A stretch of 64,000 nt of DNA from Flemingiibacterium sp045636145 (GCA_045636145.1 JAZTWV010000045.1:1-64000); one strand, 5' to 3'. Positions 26,467-36,190 are shown, numbered from the stretch's first letter. Made by a program: numbers and translations. Notes: generated by a model not told the origin, from the letters alone.

Positions 26467-27337
26467 AGCCTTTATCCTCCATTTCAGAGATGAATATTTC
26501 CTCAAGGGTGAGGGGCACGGTTTCGTAGAATGTGGGGCTCTTTTCGATCATAAAAGCGTTTATCTCGTCGATAGTACCCCGAGCTATAAAGGATACAAGA
26601 CTGCCGCGGCGGCTGTAGCCGAGAATGCTCATGGGTGTAAGCTGTGCCGCGTCGAACTCGCCCTCAAATATTGCCTGTACCTTGTGAAGTCCCGATTTCA
26701 TGTCGTCCAGCTCGCGAACAAATAACAGCTCGCCCTTATGAAGCAGACCCACAGTGTCGCAGATGTCCTCCATCTCGCGAAGGCTGTGAGAAGCTATGAC
26801 GGTGGTCATACCGTCTGCCGCTTCCTCAGCGAGTATGCGTTTAACAAGCTGACGCACCACGGGGTCGAGACCGTCAAAGGTTTCGTCGCAGAGAAGATAT
26901 TTTGGTCTTGCCGATATGCCGAGCATGACGGAAGCCTGCTTTTTCATGCCTTTTGAGAAGGTGTTTATCTTACGGTCGCAGTCAAGGGTAAATATACCCT
27001 GAAGCTTTTTAAAGGTTTCGTCGGAAAATCCGCTGTACACGCTTTTATAAAGTGTGCGCATATCATTTATCGTGCAGTGTGGCATAAAATATTGCTCGTC
27101 CGACAGATAAACGATATTTTGTTTAACAAGGGGATTTTCCCAAACGGGAAGCGAGTTGTATGCAACGTCCCCGCAGTCCGGCTTTATAATGCCGCAGAGA
27201 ATACGGAGCATTGTAGATTTACCGGAGCCGTTTGAGCCGATAAGTCCGAATATGGAGCCGTCCTTCAAAACGGCATTTACGTTTTCAAGTGAGCGTATTT
27301 TTCCGTAGCTCATGCTGACGTTTTTTATTTCAATCAA
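26441..27337 (-). CDS. ABC transporter ATP-binding protein (YtrB-like)
   Basis: 298 residues. Walker A is IGSNGSGKSTM, the signature-region equivalent is FSKGMKKQASVMLG, Walker B is YLLCDETFDGLDPVVR, and the switch His is in IASHSLREMED. The C-terminal 70 residues form a variable accessory domain. The degenerate signature (SKGMKKQ rather than SGGQ) is usual for ABC-2 exporters. It overlaps gntR by four bases (ATGA) and the permease by 26, so all three form one transcriptional and translational unit. Confidence 0.9.
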   Translation of the reverse strand: MIEIKNVSMSYGKIRSLENVNAVLKDGSIFGLIGSNGSGKSTMLRILCGIIKPDCGDVAYNSLPVWENPLVKQNIVYLSDEQYFMPHCTINDMRTLYKSVYSGFSDETFKKLQGIFTLDCDRKINTFSKGMKKQASVMLGISARPKYLLCDETFDGLDPVVRQLVKRILAEEAADGMTTVIASHSLREMEDICDTVGLLHKGELLFVRELDDMKSGLHKVQAIFEGEFDAAQLTPMSILGYSRRGSLVSFIARGTIDEINAFMIEKSPTFYETVPLTLEEIFISEMEDKGYDFSKLNY

Positions 27338-27711
27338 TTTTCATCCCTCCAAATACTGTCTATCATTGCGAGGACTGCATCTTTTTGTGCCCCTGCATCG
27401 TGCGCTGCCAAAAGTGCTGTGCTAAGCTCGGCAAGGGAATGTTCAAGCTGCATTTTTGAAAGCTCGCCGATATTGTCTGCCACGAAACTGCCGCGCCCCT
27501 TTAGTGTGTATATTATTCCGCACCGCTCAAGCTCGGTATAAGATTTTTGAATGGTGTTGGGGTTTATGGCAAGCTCGGATGCAAGTGTGCGTACACCGGG
27601 AAGCTGATCTCCGGGTTTCAGGACACCGTGAAGCACGAGGCTTTTGATATTGTCGATAAGCTGTTCGTATATTGGCTTTCTGTCGCGGGTGTCAACACTT
27701 ATTTCGCTCAT
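27334..27711 (-). CDS. GntR-family repressor, YtrA subfamily
   Basis: 125 residues. The N-terminal winged helix is clear: RKPIYEQLIDNIKSLVL, then the recognition region PGVRTLASELAINPNTIQKSY, then the wing GRGSFVAD. The short C-terminal tail (about 50 residues, two helices) identifies the YtrA subfamily, which represses its own ABC exporter operon and is relieved by certain cell-envelope antibiotics in characterised cases. It is first in the operon. An AGGAGGG ribosome site precedes the ATG, and a perfect operator lies at the promoter. Confidence 0.92.
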   Translation of the reverse strand: MSEISVDTRDRKPIYEQLIDNIKSLVLHGVLKPGDQLPGVRTLASELAINPNTIQKSYTELERCGIIYTLKGRGSFVADNIGELSKMQLEHSLAELSTALLAAHDAGAQKDAVLAMIDSIWRDEN

Positions 27712-27735
27712 GCGCTCCCTCCTTTAATGTGTTCT

Positions 27736-27762
27736 AACTGTACTATATGTGCTAGTACAGTT
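27736..27762. promoter_or_regulatory. GntR/YtrA-type operator
   Basis: A perfect inverted repeat: AACTGTACTA (27736-27745) and TAGTACAGTT (27753-27762) with a 7-bp spacer. It sits directly downstream of the -10, covering the predicted transcription start of the gntR-ABC operon, the usual position for autorepression. Confidence 0.85.
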
Positions 27763-27764
27763 GT

Positions 27765-27793
27765 ATTATAGCATAGCTTGCGGAAAATGTCAA
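27765..27793 (-). promoter_or_regulatory. Consensus promoter of the GntR-ABC operon
   Basis: On the minus strand: TTGACA (27793-27788), a 17-bp spacer and TATAAT (27770-27765), with TGC just upstream of the -10. Both hexamers are exact consensus, which fits a promoter held off by a repressor. Confidence 0.9.
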
Positions 27794-27840
27794 GGGAAAA
27801 AGAAAAAAATTCAAAATTTATGCGATTTTACATTTTACTA

Positions 27841-27880
27841 TTGAAAATCAGATGAATTTATATTACAATAATGGTATAAT
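27841..27880 (+). promoter_or_regulatory. Promoter region of trkA
   Basis: Two overlapping solutions: TTGAAA (27841-27846), 17 bp, TACAAT (27864-27869); or an extended -10 TGGTATAAT (TATAAT at 27875-27880) with a poor -35. Either would drive trkA-trkH. Confidence 0.6.
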
Positions 27881-27902
27881 TAAAACTCAAAGGGGTCATG
27901 GT

Positions 27903-29273
27903 ATGCGAATAATAATTGTAGGCTGCGGCAAAGTTGGCGATTTGCTTACCTCATATATTTCGGCAGAGGGTCACGATGTCATCGTTGTTGATACAGACCA
28001 GGCAATCATCGAAAACGTAGTTAATCAATATGACGTGCTTGGAGTTGTGGGCAACGGTGCCAGCAATTCGGTGCAGATGGAGGCAGGAGCGGATAAAGCC
28101 AATCTGCTTATAGCCGTTACTGCTTCGGATGAGCTTAATATAATGTGCTGTATGGTGGCAAGGAAGCTTGGGACTCGTCATACTATAGCGCGTGTGCGAA
28201 ATCCCGAATATTCGGAGCAGATAGTTTTCATGCGAAGTGAATTCGGACTTTCCATGGCGGTAAATCCCGAATACAGTGCGGCACAGGAAATACAGCGGAT
28301 AATCCGATTCCCGGCGGCTCTTAAGGTGGATACATTCTGCAAGGGCAGGGTAGACCTCGTTGAGGTGAAGATCGGCAATGAGCACCCTCTTTGCGGAAGA
28401 AAGCTTAGTGAGCTTGTTTCTGTATGCGGTGTGAATGTGCTTGTATGTGCTGTAAAGCGCGGCGACGAAGTAATAATCCCGAGGGGTGATTTTACCCCCG
28501 AAGCAGGAGATGTTATTCATATTACCGCTTCTCATGCCGATCTTGTCAGCTTTTTCAAGAAGCTTGGTATTTCAGACAAGCGTATACGCAGTGTCATGAT
28601 ACTCGGCGGCGGAAAAATTGCATACTTCCTTGCAAGACGTCTGGAAAGCTTAGGTATTGACGTAAAGCTTGTGGAGCGTGACCGTGAAAGAGCCGAGCAG
28701 TTAGCAGAGCTTTTACCGCGTTCCATGATAATACATGGGGACGCCGCTGACAGTGATCTTCTCGATGAAGAGGGAATTGCCGATATAGATGCGGTGGTTA
28801 CACTGACGGGTGTAGACGAAGAAAATATCATGATTTCGCTGTATGCCGCAAAGTGCGGTGTGGATAAGGTTATCACGAAAATAAACCGTCCCGGTATCAT
28901 GAAGCTTCTTTCGTCCATAGGACTTGAGTGTGTGGTTTCCCCCAAGGCCATTACCGCAAACAGTATACTCAGATATATACGCGGACTTGAACACTCTGAC
29001 AGCAGCAGTATTGAGACGCTATACAAAATAGTTGACGGAGAGGTTGAAGCCATAGAATTTGTTGCGGCTGAGGGATTTGATGATCTCGGCAAGCCTATAA
29101 AGACAATGAAGATAAAACGAGATATCATCATTGCCTGCATAATACGTGGGTCCAAAATTATATACCCACACGGTGACGATACCATTGAAAAGGGTGATAC
29201 GGTGATAGTTGTTGCCAAGAGTGAGCAGGCTGTACACGACCTTGACGATATTCTTGAAAATCCTGTAAAATAA
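27903..29273 (+). CDS. trkA: Trk potassium uptake regulatory subunit TrkA
   Basis: 456 residues; a cytoplasmic NAD(H)-binding gating ring for the TrkH channel. It has two RCK repeats, each with an N-lobe Rossmann motif (VGCGKVGDLL at the start; LGGGKIAYFLARRL near residue 230) and a C-lobe (RCK_C, about 135-215 and 365-450). The open frame begins at 27852, but the promoter overlaps it, and AAAGGGG lies eight bases before ATG 27903. trkH follows after 11 bp. RCK_C domains are known c-di-AMP targets in Firmicutes, and gdpP lies in the same window. Confidence 0.93.
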   Translation: MRIIIVGCGKVGDLLTSYISAEGHDVIVVDTDQAIIENVVNQYDVLGVVGNGASNSVQMEAGADKANLLIAVTASDELNIMCCMVARKLGTRHTIARVRNPEYSEQIVFMRSEFGLSMAVNPEYSAAQEIQRIIRFPAALKVDTFCKGRVDLVEVKIGNEHPLCGRKLSELVSVCGVNVLVCAVKRGDEVIIPRGDFTPEAGDVIHITASHADLVSFFKKLGISDKRIRSVMILGGGKIAYFLARRLESLGIDVKLVERDRERAEQLAELLPRSMIIHGDAADSDLLDEEGIADIDAVVTLTGVDEENIMISLYAAKCGVDKVITKINRPGIMKLLSSIGLECVVSPKAITANSILRYIRGLEHSDSSSIETLYKIVDGEVEAIEFVAAEGFDDLGKPIKTMKIKRDIIIACIIRGSKIIYPHGDDTIEKGDTVIVVAKSEQAVHDLDDILENPVK

Positions 29274-29284
29274 AGGGAAATTTT

Positions 29285-30739
29285 ATGAACTACAGAATGA
29301 TAGCCTATATAATAGGTCACATTGTAAGGGTTGAGGGAATACTAATGACACTCCCTCTTGTGTGTGCTCTTGTATACGGAGAGGGTTCGTGGCTTGCCTT
29401 TGTGATTCCGATAACCTTTTCCTTGCTTGTCGGCACACTGCTTACAATAAGAAAAAACGAAAATACACAGATATATGCCAAAGAGGGATTTGTCATTGTG
29501 GCACTCTCATGGATAATAATGTCTGTTATAGGTGCTGTGCCTTTTGTACTCGATGGGTGCATTCCATCCTTTGTTGATGCGTTTTTTGAAACGGTTTCCG
29601 GATTTACTACCACGGGAGCGACGATCCTTACCCATGTGGAAGCCCTCGATCACTCTATGCTGCTTTGGCGCAGCTTTACCCATTGGATCGGCGGTATGGG
29701 AGTTCTTGTGTTTGTTATGGCTATACTTCCGCAGTCAGACACACGCTCGGTAAAGCTTATGCACATAATGCGTGCCGAGGTGCCCGGTCCGAAGGTTGGC
29801 AAGCTTGTGTCTAAAATAAGCCGTACCGCACGCATAATGTACGGCATTTATATCGTCATGACACTGATTGAGGCAATATTACTTATTTTTGGTGGTATGC
29901 CGGTGTTTGACAGTATTCTTAATTCTTTTGCTACGGCAGGTACGGGCGGATTTGGCATTAAATCCGCAAGCATTGCAGCGTACGACAGTGTATATGTGGA
30001 TTATGTTATCGGCGTGTTTATGATACTGTTCGGCATAAATTTCAATCTGTATTATTTTATTATAATAGGTCAGGGACTTCAGGCTCTGAAAAGCGAGGAG
30101 CTTCGCTGGTACGGTGCGATTGCCGCAGTTTCAATTACACTGATCGCATTTGATATATACAATATATACGGTGGTGTGGGAGAGTCTGTGAGATATGCAT
30201 TTTTTCAGGTAGCATCTATTGTTACTACCACCGGTTTTACCACCGCAGATTTCAACACATGGCCTGTGCTTTCGCAGACAATATTGGTGCTGTTAATGTT
30301 TTGTGGTGCCTGTGCCGGGTCTACGGCAGGCGGTATTAAAGTGGGACGCATAATACTGCTTGTGAAAACAGGACTTCGTGAGATCAAATATATGCTTCAC
30401 CCTCGTGCAGTCATTGCTGTTAACGTTGAAGGAAAGCCGGTAGAGCGCGAGGTTATTCGTGGAGCAACATCATATATTATAGTTTATATTATGCTTTATG
30501 CGGCATCTTTCTTCTGTCTTACTTTTGCGGAGGAGTGCGATCTTATTACAGGCTTTACCGCCGTGGCGGCTACTATTAACAATGTAGGACCGGGACTCGG
30601 TGCTGTGGGACCGACAGGCAGCTTTGCCGGATTTACGAAGTTTACCAAATTGCTTCTTTCCTTTGTTATGCTTGCCGGAAGGCTTGAAATATTCCCCATG
30701 ATAATGCTCCTTGCACCGTCTACATGGCGAAGAAGATAA
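29285..30739 (+). CDS. trkH: Trk-type potassium channel subunit TrkH
   Basis: 484 residues. An integral membrane protein of the SKT superfamily with four M1-P-M2 repeats. Selectivity-filter segments are visible as VSGFTTTGATIL (about 94), ATAGTGGFG, VTTTGFTTADF and AATINNVGPGLGAVGPTGSF. Together with TrkA it forms a potassium uptake system. It is the last gene of the pair; a hairpin follows. Confidence 0.93.
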   Translation: MNYRMIAYIIGHIVRVEGILMTLPLVCALVYGEGSWLAFVIPITFSLLVGTLLTIRKNENTQIYAKEGFVIVALSWIIMSVIGAVPFVLDGCIPSFVDAFFETVSGFTTTGATILTHVEALDHSMLLWRSFTHWIGGMGVLVFVMAILPQSDTRSVKLMHIMRAEVPGPKVGKLVSKISRTARIMYGIYIVMTLIEAILLIFGGMPVFDSILNSFATAGTGGFGIKSASIAAYDSVYVDYVIGVFMILFGINFNLYYFIIIGQGLQALKSEELRWYGAIAAVSITLIAFDIYNIYGGVGESVRYAFFQVASIVTTTGFTTADFNTWPVLSQTILVLLMFCGACAGSTAGGIKVGRIILLVKTGLREIKYMLHPRAVIAVNVEGKPVEREVIRGATSYIIVYIMLYAASFFCLTFAEECDLITGFTAVAATINNVGPGLGAVGPTGSFAGFTKFTKLLLSFVMLAGRLEIFPMIMLLAPSTWRRR

Positions 30740-30779
30740 TGGGTGAGCCATCGGCTATTGCAAAATAAGATTTAATAAT

Positions 30780-30819
30780 AAATCCCCGATTTGTGTTGAC
30801 AAAAACGCTTCGGGGATTT
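30780..30819 (+). terminator. Hairpin downstream of trkH
   Basis: AATCCCCGA (30781-30789) pairs with TCGGGGATT (30810-30818), extended by an A-T pair on the outer side. The following tract (tataattatatt) is T-rich but interrupted. The hairpin overlaps the consensus promoter described next. Confidence 0.55.
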
Positions 30820-30824
30820 ATAAT
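30796..30824 (+). promoter_or_regulatory. Consensus promoter upstream of mtaB
   Basis: TTGACA (30796-30801), a 17-bp spacer and TATAAT (30819-30824), both exact. It lies 250 bp before the mtaB start, which implies a long leader. The right arm of the trkH hairpin falls in its spacer. Confidence 0.75.
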
Positions 30825-31073
30825 TATATTGGAGTGTTTAAATTTGTCACTGTGCGGCACATTTTTAATAAAAGTGTTGTTTTGATTGAATTTTGGGAGT
30901 AGGATTTGATGATTTTTACAAAAACAAGAGCTGTAATTGTATAAGTTGTTCAAAATCCTCATTATATTTTTCGCACAGACAATAAACTTCGGCATATTTT
31001 GACATTTACTAAAAACATAAAAAATGTTAAAATATATAGAGTGGTATATTTTTTGCATTACCCTAGATTTTTC
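30825..31073 (+). other. Leader region before mtaB with a possible 11-codon peptide
   Basis: A/T-rich, with no long frame. One mini-frame (ATG 30909 to TAA 30944, encoding MIFTKTRAVIV) is preceded by GGGAGTAGGA. Its start lies in an imperfect stem, AGGATTTGA (30901-30909) with TCAAAATCCT (30950-30959). Whether it is translated is unknown. Confidence 0.35.
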
Positions 31074-32411
31074 ATGTATCCTGAGGTGTTAGAAATAGAA
31101 AACAAGATAAACCGCAAAGTAGGAATCATGACTCTCGGCTGCAAGGTGAATCAGTATGAAAGCACCGCAATTGCCGAGGAGTTTGAGAAGCATGGCTTTA
31201 CTATCGGCAAGTTTTCCGAAAAATGCGGTATATATATAATAAATTCCTGCACAGTTACTGCCGAAAGTGACAGAAAGACCCGTCAAATGATCCGCCGTGC
31301 CGCACGGCACAATCCTAATGCATATGTACTTGTAACCGGATGTTATTCACAGCTTAATCCCGGAAAGACAGCCGGAATTGACGGAGTGGATTTCATCTGC
31401 GGCAACAGCAACAAAACAAGACTTGTAGATGCGGCGCTTGGACTTGTGGCATCCGGTGAAAAGAACCATGCCGCTGATATTAAGGTGGACAACATAGATG
31501 AGGCACCGTTTGAGCATATGGTCATCCATTCCTCGGAGCGCACACGCGCCTATGTTAAAATTGAGGACGGCTGTGACAATCACTGTGCCTACTGCATAGT
31601 TCCCCACGCACGCGGACGTGTACGCTCAAAGTCGCCTGAGACGGTTATGGCAGAAGTTCGCGGACTTGTATCAAACGGTTATCGTGAGATCGTTCTGACC
31701 GGTATTGAAACTGCTTCCTACGGTAAAGATTTTGCTGATAGCTACAGACTTATCGATCTTATGGAAGCTGTTGACAAAATTGACGGAATCGAGCGTATAC
31801 GCCTCGGTTCACTTGATCCGTCTATCCTCAAACCTGAGTTTGTCGACCGCGTGGCAAAGCTTAAGCATTTTGCCCCCAATTTCCATATTTCCATGCAGGC
31901 GGCATCTGACCGTGTGCTTTCCGCTATGCGCCGTAAGTATAACACTGCAATGGTTTGGGAATATGTAAAGAATCTTCGCGAAAAAATGCCGGAAGTCACC
32001 TTCTGCGCAGATTTCATCGTAGGATTCCCCGGTGAAACGGAGTCTGATTTTGATGAAACCGCGGAGTTTATCCGCCGCATAGGATTTACCCATCTCCATA
32101 TCTTCCCGTACTCGAAGCGTGCAGGCACAGAGGCGGCTGAAATGGACGGACAGGTTCCCGATACCGTAAAGGCTGACCGTCTTGCAAGATTAACGTCAGT
32201 AGGACGCGAATGCGCATACAAAATGGCGGAGAATTACATCGGACAGCAGAAGGAAGTGCTCTTTGAGCTGTGCGAGGACGGCAGAGCCGTGGGTCACACT
32301 CCGGAATTTCTTGAGGTTGCGGTCATTACATCGGATGATCTGCACAATCAGATAAAAACTGTCAAGCTCAATGGCTTTGACGGTGAGGTTTATACCGGAT
32401 TTATTATTTAA
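31074..32411 (+). CDS. mtaB: tRNA threonylcarbamoyladenosine C2-methylthiotransferase MtaB
   Basis: 445 residues; a radical-SAM enzyme adding a methylthio group to t6A37 (making ms2t6A) of tRNAs reading ANN codons. The N-terminal MTTase domain has three Cys in TLGCKVNQYES, NSCTVTAESD and VTGCYSQL. The radical-SAM cluster motif is DGCDNHCAYCIVPHARG, and a TRAM-like tail follows. The start is uncertain: the frame is open from 30999, and ATG 31074 lacks a good ribosome site but fits the family length. purL follows after 43 bp. Confidence 0.9.
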   Translation: MYPEVLEIENKINRKVGIMTLGCKVNQYESTAIAEEFEKHGFTIGKFSEKCGIYIINSCTVTAESDRKTRQMIRRAARHNPNAYVLVTGCYSQLNPGKTAGIDGVDFICGNSNKTRLVDAALGLVASGEKNHAADIKVDNIDEAPFEHMVIHSSERTRAYVKIEDGCDNHCAYCIVPHARGRVRSKSPETVMAEVRGLVSNGYREIVLTGIETASYGKDFADSYRLIDLMEAVDKIDGIERIRLGSLDPSILKPEFVDRVAKLKHFAPNFHISMQAASDRVLSAMRRKYNTAMVWEYVKNLREKMPEVTFCADFIVGFPGETESDFDETAEFIRRIGFTHLHIFPYSKRAGTEAAEMDGQVPDTVKADRLARLTSVGRECAYKMAENYIGQQKEVLFELCEDGRAVGHTPEFLEVAVITSDDLHNQIKTVKLNGFDGEVYTGFII

Positions 32412-32454
32412 AGCGTTTTATACCGATAAAAATATATTTTTTAGGAGTCGAATA

Positions 32455-35400
32455 ATGGTTTACAGAATATTTGTAGAAAAACAGCCAGCACACGCAGTTG
32501 AAGCCCGCTCGCTTTTCGCGGATATCCGTGAAAATCTGATGATTACCTCTCTTAGCGGAATAAGAGTACTGAACCGCTATGATATTGAGGGTATTTCTGA
32601 AGATATCTTTGGCAAGGCGAAAAATACTATTTTTTCCGAGCCTCAGAGTGACATAGTTTTCGACGATATTAAAATAGGTGCTAATGACCGCATTTTTGCA
32701 GTTGAATATCTGCCCGGTCAGTTTGATCAGCGCGCCGATTCCTGTGCACAGTGCGTTCAGCTTATTACATACGAGGACAGACCTGCTGTTCGTACCGCAC
32801 GTGTATATATACTGTCGGGTGACATCACTGACAGTGAGCTTGAACGTATAAAGGCATACGTTATTAACCCCGTTGAGTCCCGTGAGGCATCACTTGCAAA
32901 GCCGGAGACTCTTGCGGAAAGCTTTGATATCCCTACCACCGTTGAAACCATCTCAGGATTCATCGGTTACGGTGAGGATGAACTTAAGGAGTTCCTTAAG
33001 AAGTACGCACTTGCGATGGACCTTGACGATGTGAAGTTCTGCCAGAGCTATTTCAAAAATGAGGAAAAGCGTGACCCCACTATTTCCGAAATCAGACTTA
33101 TTGACTCCTACTGGTCTGACCATTGCCGCCATACCACATTCCTCACCGCTATCGACGAGGTAAAGATCGGCGACAAGTATATTGAAGATACATATAACGA
33201 CTATCTTGAAAAACGCAAATTCGTTTACGGCGAGCGCAAAAAGAACATTTCTCTCATGGATATGGGTACTATCGCGGCTAAGTATCTTAAGAAACGCGGT
33301 GTGCTTAAGAATATGGACGAATCCGAGGAGATCAACGCTTGCTCCATCAAGATAAAGGTAGACGTTGACGGTGAGCTTCAGGATTGGCTTCTCATGTTCA
33401 AGAACGAAACTCATAATCATCCTACCGAAATCGAGCCTTTCGGCGGCGCGGCAACCTGCCTTGGCGGTGCTATCCGCGACCCGCTGTCCGGACGTGCTTA
33501 TGTTTATCAGGCAATGCGTGTAACCGGATGCGCAGACCCCAGAACCTCTGTTGCAGACACCATCCCCGGAAAGCTTCCTCAGAGTAAGATCACACACGGT
33601 GCATCCGCAGGTTACTCCTCATACGGTAACCAGATCGGTCTTGCTACCGGTGCGGTATATGAGCTTTATCACCCCAACTATGTTGCAAAGCATCTGGAGA
33701 TCGGCGCAGTTGTAGGTGCGGCTCCCGAATGCAATGTTGTAAGAGAGCGTCCCGAGCCCGGTGACGTTATCGTGCTTCTTGGCGGTAAGACCGGACGTGA
33801 CGGCTGCGGCGGTGCTACCGGTTCGTCAAAGGCTCATACTACCGAATCTCTCACTACCTGTGGGGCTGAGGTGCAGAAGGGTAATCCCCCCGAAGAAAGA
33901 AAGATACAGCGCCTTTTCAGAAACGGAGATGTTACACGCCTTATCAAGCGCTGCAATGACTTTGGTGCAGGCGGTGTTTCCGTTGCTATCGGTGAGCTTG
34001 CAGACGGCCTTGATATTGACCTGTCCAAGGTTCCGAAGAAGTACGAGGGTCTTGACGGCACTGAGCTTGCTATATCCGAATCTCAGGAGCGTATGGCTGT
34101 AGTTGTAGCGGCTGAAAATGTTGAAAAGTTCCGCGAGTATGCATCACGCGAGAATCTTGAGTCCACTGTTGTGGCAACTGTTACAGAGGAAGCAAGACTT
34201 AAGATGCTCTGGAACGGCAAGTATATTATTGACCTTAACCGTGAATTCCTTAATTCCAACGGCGCAGAGAAGCATACAAAGATCGAGATCACGCCTGTAA
34301 ACGAGGACGGACTTCTTGACGGATATGCTGAAACTCTTGATACAAAGAATACCGAAAAGGCTATGCGTGAGCTTATTTCCGACCTTAATATCTGCTCACA
34401 GCGCGGACTTGTTGAAAAGTTCGACAGCTCCATCGGTGCAGGTACTGTCGTAATGCCTTACGGCGGTAAGTATCAGCTGACACAGCCTCAGTACATGGCG
34501 GCGAAGATTCCTGTACTTGAAGGCGAGACTGACACCGCTTCTGTTATGGCATACGGTTATGATCCGTTCCTTTCCGAAAAGAGTCCCTACCACGGTGCGG
34601 CTTATGCTGTAGTTGAATCTGTAGCAAAGCTTGTGGCGGCTGGTATTGATTACAAGACCGCATATCTCACATTCCAGGAATATTTTGAGCGTACAAACGG
34701 AAAGCCTGAGCGTTGGGGCAAGCCTATGGCAGCACTTCTCGGCTCACTTAAGGCTCAGCTTGAGCTTAATATCGCGGCAATCGGCGGTAAGGACTCCATG
34801 TCCGGTACATTTGAAAATATCGACGTTCCGCCGACTCTGGTATCCTTTGCTATCGCTCCCATGGATGCAAAGAAGATAGTGACTCCCGAATTCAAAGCGG
34901 CAGGCGACAAGGTATATTACTTTGCTCCTAAATATAACGAGGACAAGCTTCCCGATTTCGCAAGCCTTCGAGAGCTCTTTGAAAAGGTATACGATATCGC
35001 GGCAAGCGGCAAGGCAAAAGCTATTTACACTGTTGATGCCGGCGGTGTTGCTGAGGGCCTCATGAAGATGAGCTTCGGTAATCGCATCGGATTCAAGTCC
35101 GAGGGCATTGATGAAAATACTCTGTTTGCTCTTAACTACGGTGCATTTATCATCGAATCCGCAGAGGAGCTTGACGGCAAGCTTATCGGTTATACCACCG
35201 ACGACGGCAAGATCACTGTAGGCGGCACATCCGTAGCTGTTACCGAGCTTTCCGAGCTTTGGGAAAATACACTTGAAAAGGTATTCCCCACAAAGGCGGC
35301 TGAGGTTAAGCCGGAAATTACCGAAAAGTTCTCCTGCACCGCACGAGCAAAGGCTCACCATACGGACAGCTTCGCAAAGCCTCGCGTAGTCATTCCTGTA

Positions 35401-36177
35401 TTCCCCGGTACAAACTGCGAATACGATACCATGCGTCGCTTTGTTAAGGCAGGTGCGCACGCCGACATCTTCGTGCTTCGCAATCTTGATGCAAAGGCTC
35501 TCGGAGATGCGGTTGAGGAGTTCGTTTCACTGCTTGACAACGCGCAGATGCTCATGATCCCCGGCGGATTCTCCGGCGGTGACGAGCCTGACGGATCCGG
35601 TAAGTTTATTACGGCGGTGCTTCGCAATCCTCGCGTAAAGGAAGCAGTAACAAGACTGCTTGACCAGCGTGATGGCTTGGCACTTGGTATCTGCAACGGC
35701 TTCCAGGCTCTTGTTAAGTCGGGACTTCTCCCCTATGGCAAGATAATGGATGAAATGAGGGCTGATTGTCCTACCCTTACATTCAACGCTATCGGACGTC
35801 ATCAGTCCATGATGGTTCGCACAAGAATTTCTTGCACCAAATCTCCTTGGCTCATGGGTGTTAATGAGGGTGATATCCACTCCATTCCGATATCCCACGG
35901 CGAGGGCAGATTCTGGGCGAGCGAGGAGCTTGTGAGAAGCCTTGCGGCAAACGGTCAGATAGCAACACAGTATGTTGACATGAACGGCAATCCCACTATG
36001 GATATCCGCTATAATCCCAACGGCTCTACATATGCTATTGAGGGTATTCTCAGTCCCGACGGACGCATCCTCGGTAAGATGGGTCACAGCGAGCGTATTG
36101 GCAGAAACGTTGCTGTCAACATTGAAGGCGATAAGGATCAGAAGATCTTTGAGTCCGGCGTTAAGTACTTTAAATAA
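32455..36177 (+). CDS. purL: Phosphoribosylformylglycinamidine synthase, long single-chain form
   Basis: 1240 residues; fourth step of purine synthesis, converting FGAR plus glutamine and ATP to FGAM. Synthetase halves (NETHNHPTEIEPFGGAATC region near residue 315; GGKDSMSGT near 775) are fused to a C-terminal class-I glutaminase domain. The glutaminase has VFPGTNCEYDT, the nucleophile Cys in LGICNGFQ (codon at 35692) and the SHGEGRF block. Many Firmicutes split this enzyme into PurS/PurQ/PurL, but this fused long form is known in Clostridia. AGGAG lies seven bases before ATG 32455. No other purine-pathway gene except hpt is near. Confidence 0.95.
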   Translation: MVYRIFVEKQPAHAVEARSLFADIRENLMITSLSGIRVLNRYDIEGISEDIFGKAKNTIFSEPQSDIVFDDIKIGANDRIFAVEYLPGQFDQRADSCAQCVQLITYEDRPAVRTARVYILSGDITDSELERIKAYVINPVESREASLAKPETLAESFDIPTTVETISGFIGYGEDELKEFLKKYALAMDLDDVKFCQSYFKNEEKRDPTISEIRLIDSYWSDHCRHTTFLTAIDEVKIGDKYIEDTYNDYLEKRKFVYGERKKNISLMDMGTIAAKYLKKRGVLKNMDESEEINACSIKIKVDVDGELQDWLLMFKNETHNHPTEIEPFGGAATCLGGAIRDPLSGRAYVYQAMRVTGCADPRTSVADTIPGKLPQSKITHGASAGYSSYGNQIGLATGAVYELYHPNYVAKHLEIGAVVGAAPECNVVRERPEPGDVIVLLGGKTGRDGCGGATGSSKAHTTESLTTCGAEVQKGNPPEERKIQRLFRNGDVTRLIKRCNDFGAGGVSVAIGELADGLDIDLSKVPKKYEGLDGTELAISESQERMAVVVAAENVEKFREYASRENLESTVVATVTEEARLKMLWNGKYIIDLNREFLNSNGAEKHTKIEITPVNEDGLLDGYAETLDTKNTEKAMRELISDLNICSQRGLVEKFDSSIGAGTVVMPYGGKYQLTQPQYMAAKIPVLEGETDTASVMAYGYDPFLSEKSPYHGAAYAVVESVAKLVAAGIDYKTAYLTFQEYFERTNGKPERWGKPMAALLGSLKAQLELNIAAIGGKDSMSGTFENIDVPPTLVSFAIAPMDAKKIVTPEFKAAGDKVYYFAPKYNEDKLPDFASLRELFEKVYDIAASGKAKAIYTVDAGGVAEGLMKMSFGNRIGFKSEGIDENTLFALNYGAFIIESAEELDGKLIGYTTDDGKITVGGTSVAVTELSELWENTLEKVFPTKAAEVKPEITEKFSCTARAKAHHTDSFAKPRVVIPVFPGTNCEYDTMRRFVKAGAHADIFVLRNLDAKALGDAVEEFVSLLDNAQMLMIPGGFSGGDEPDGSGKFITAVLRNPRVKEAVTRLLDQRDGLALGICNGFQALVKSGLLPYGKIMDEMRADCPTLTFNAIGRHQSMMVRTRISCTKSPWLMGVNEGDIHSIPISHGEGRFWASEELVRSLAANGQIATQYVDMNGNPTMDIRYNPNGSTYAIEGILSPDGRILGKMGHSERIGRNVAVNIEGDKDQKIFESGVKYFK

Positions 36178-36190
36178 TTGCAATTATTTT

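Noticed and set aside
32412..32454. Purine riboswitch before purL
   Set aside because: The gap to mtaB is only 43 bp and contains no conserved core; there is no room for an aptamer.
34744..36183. Minus-strand open frames of 238 and 218 codons
   Set aside because: Antisense shadows of purL; no ribosome sites and no conserved motifs.
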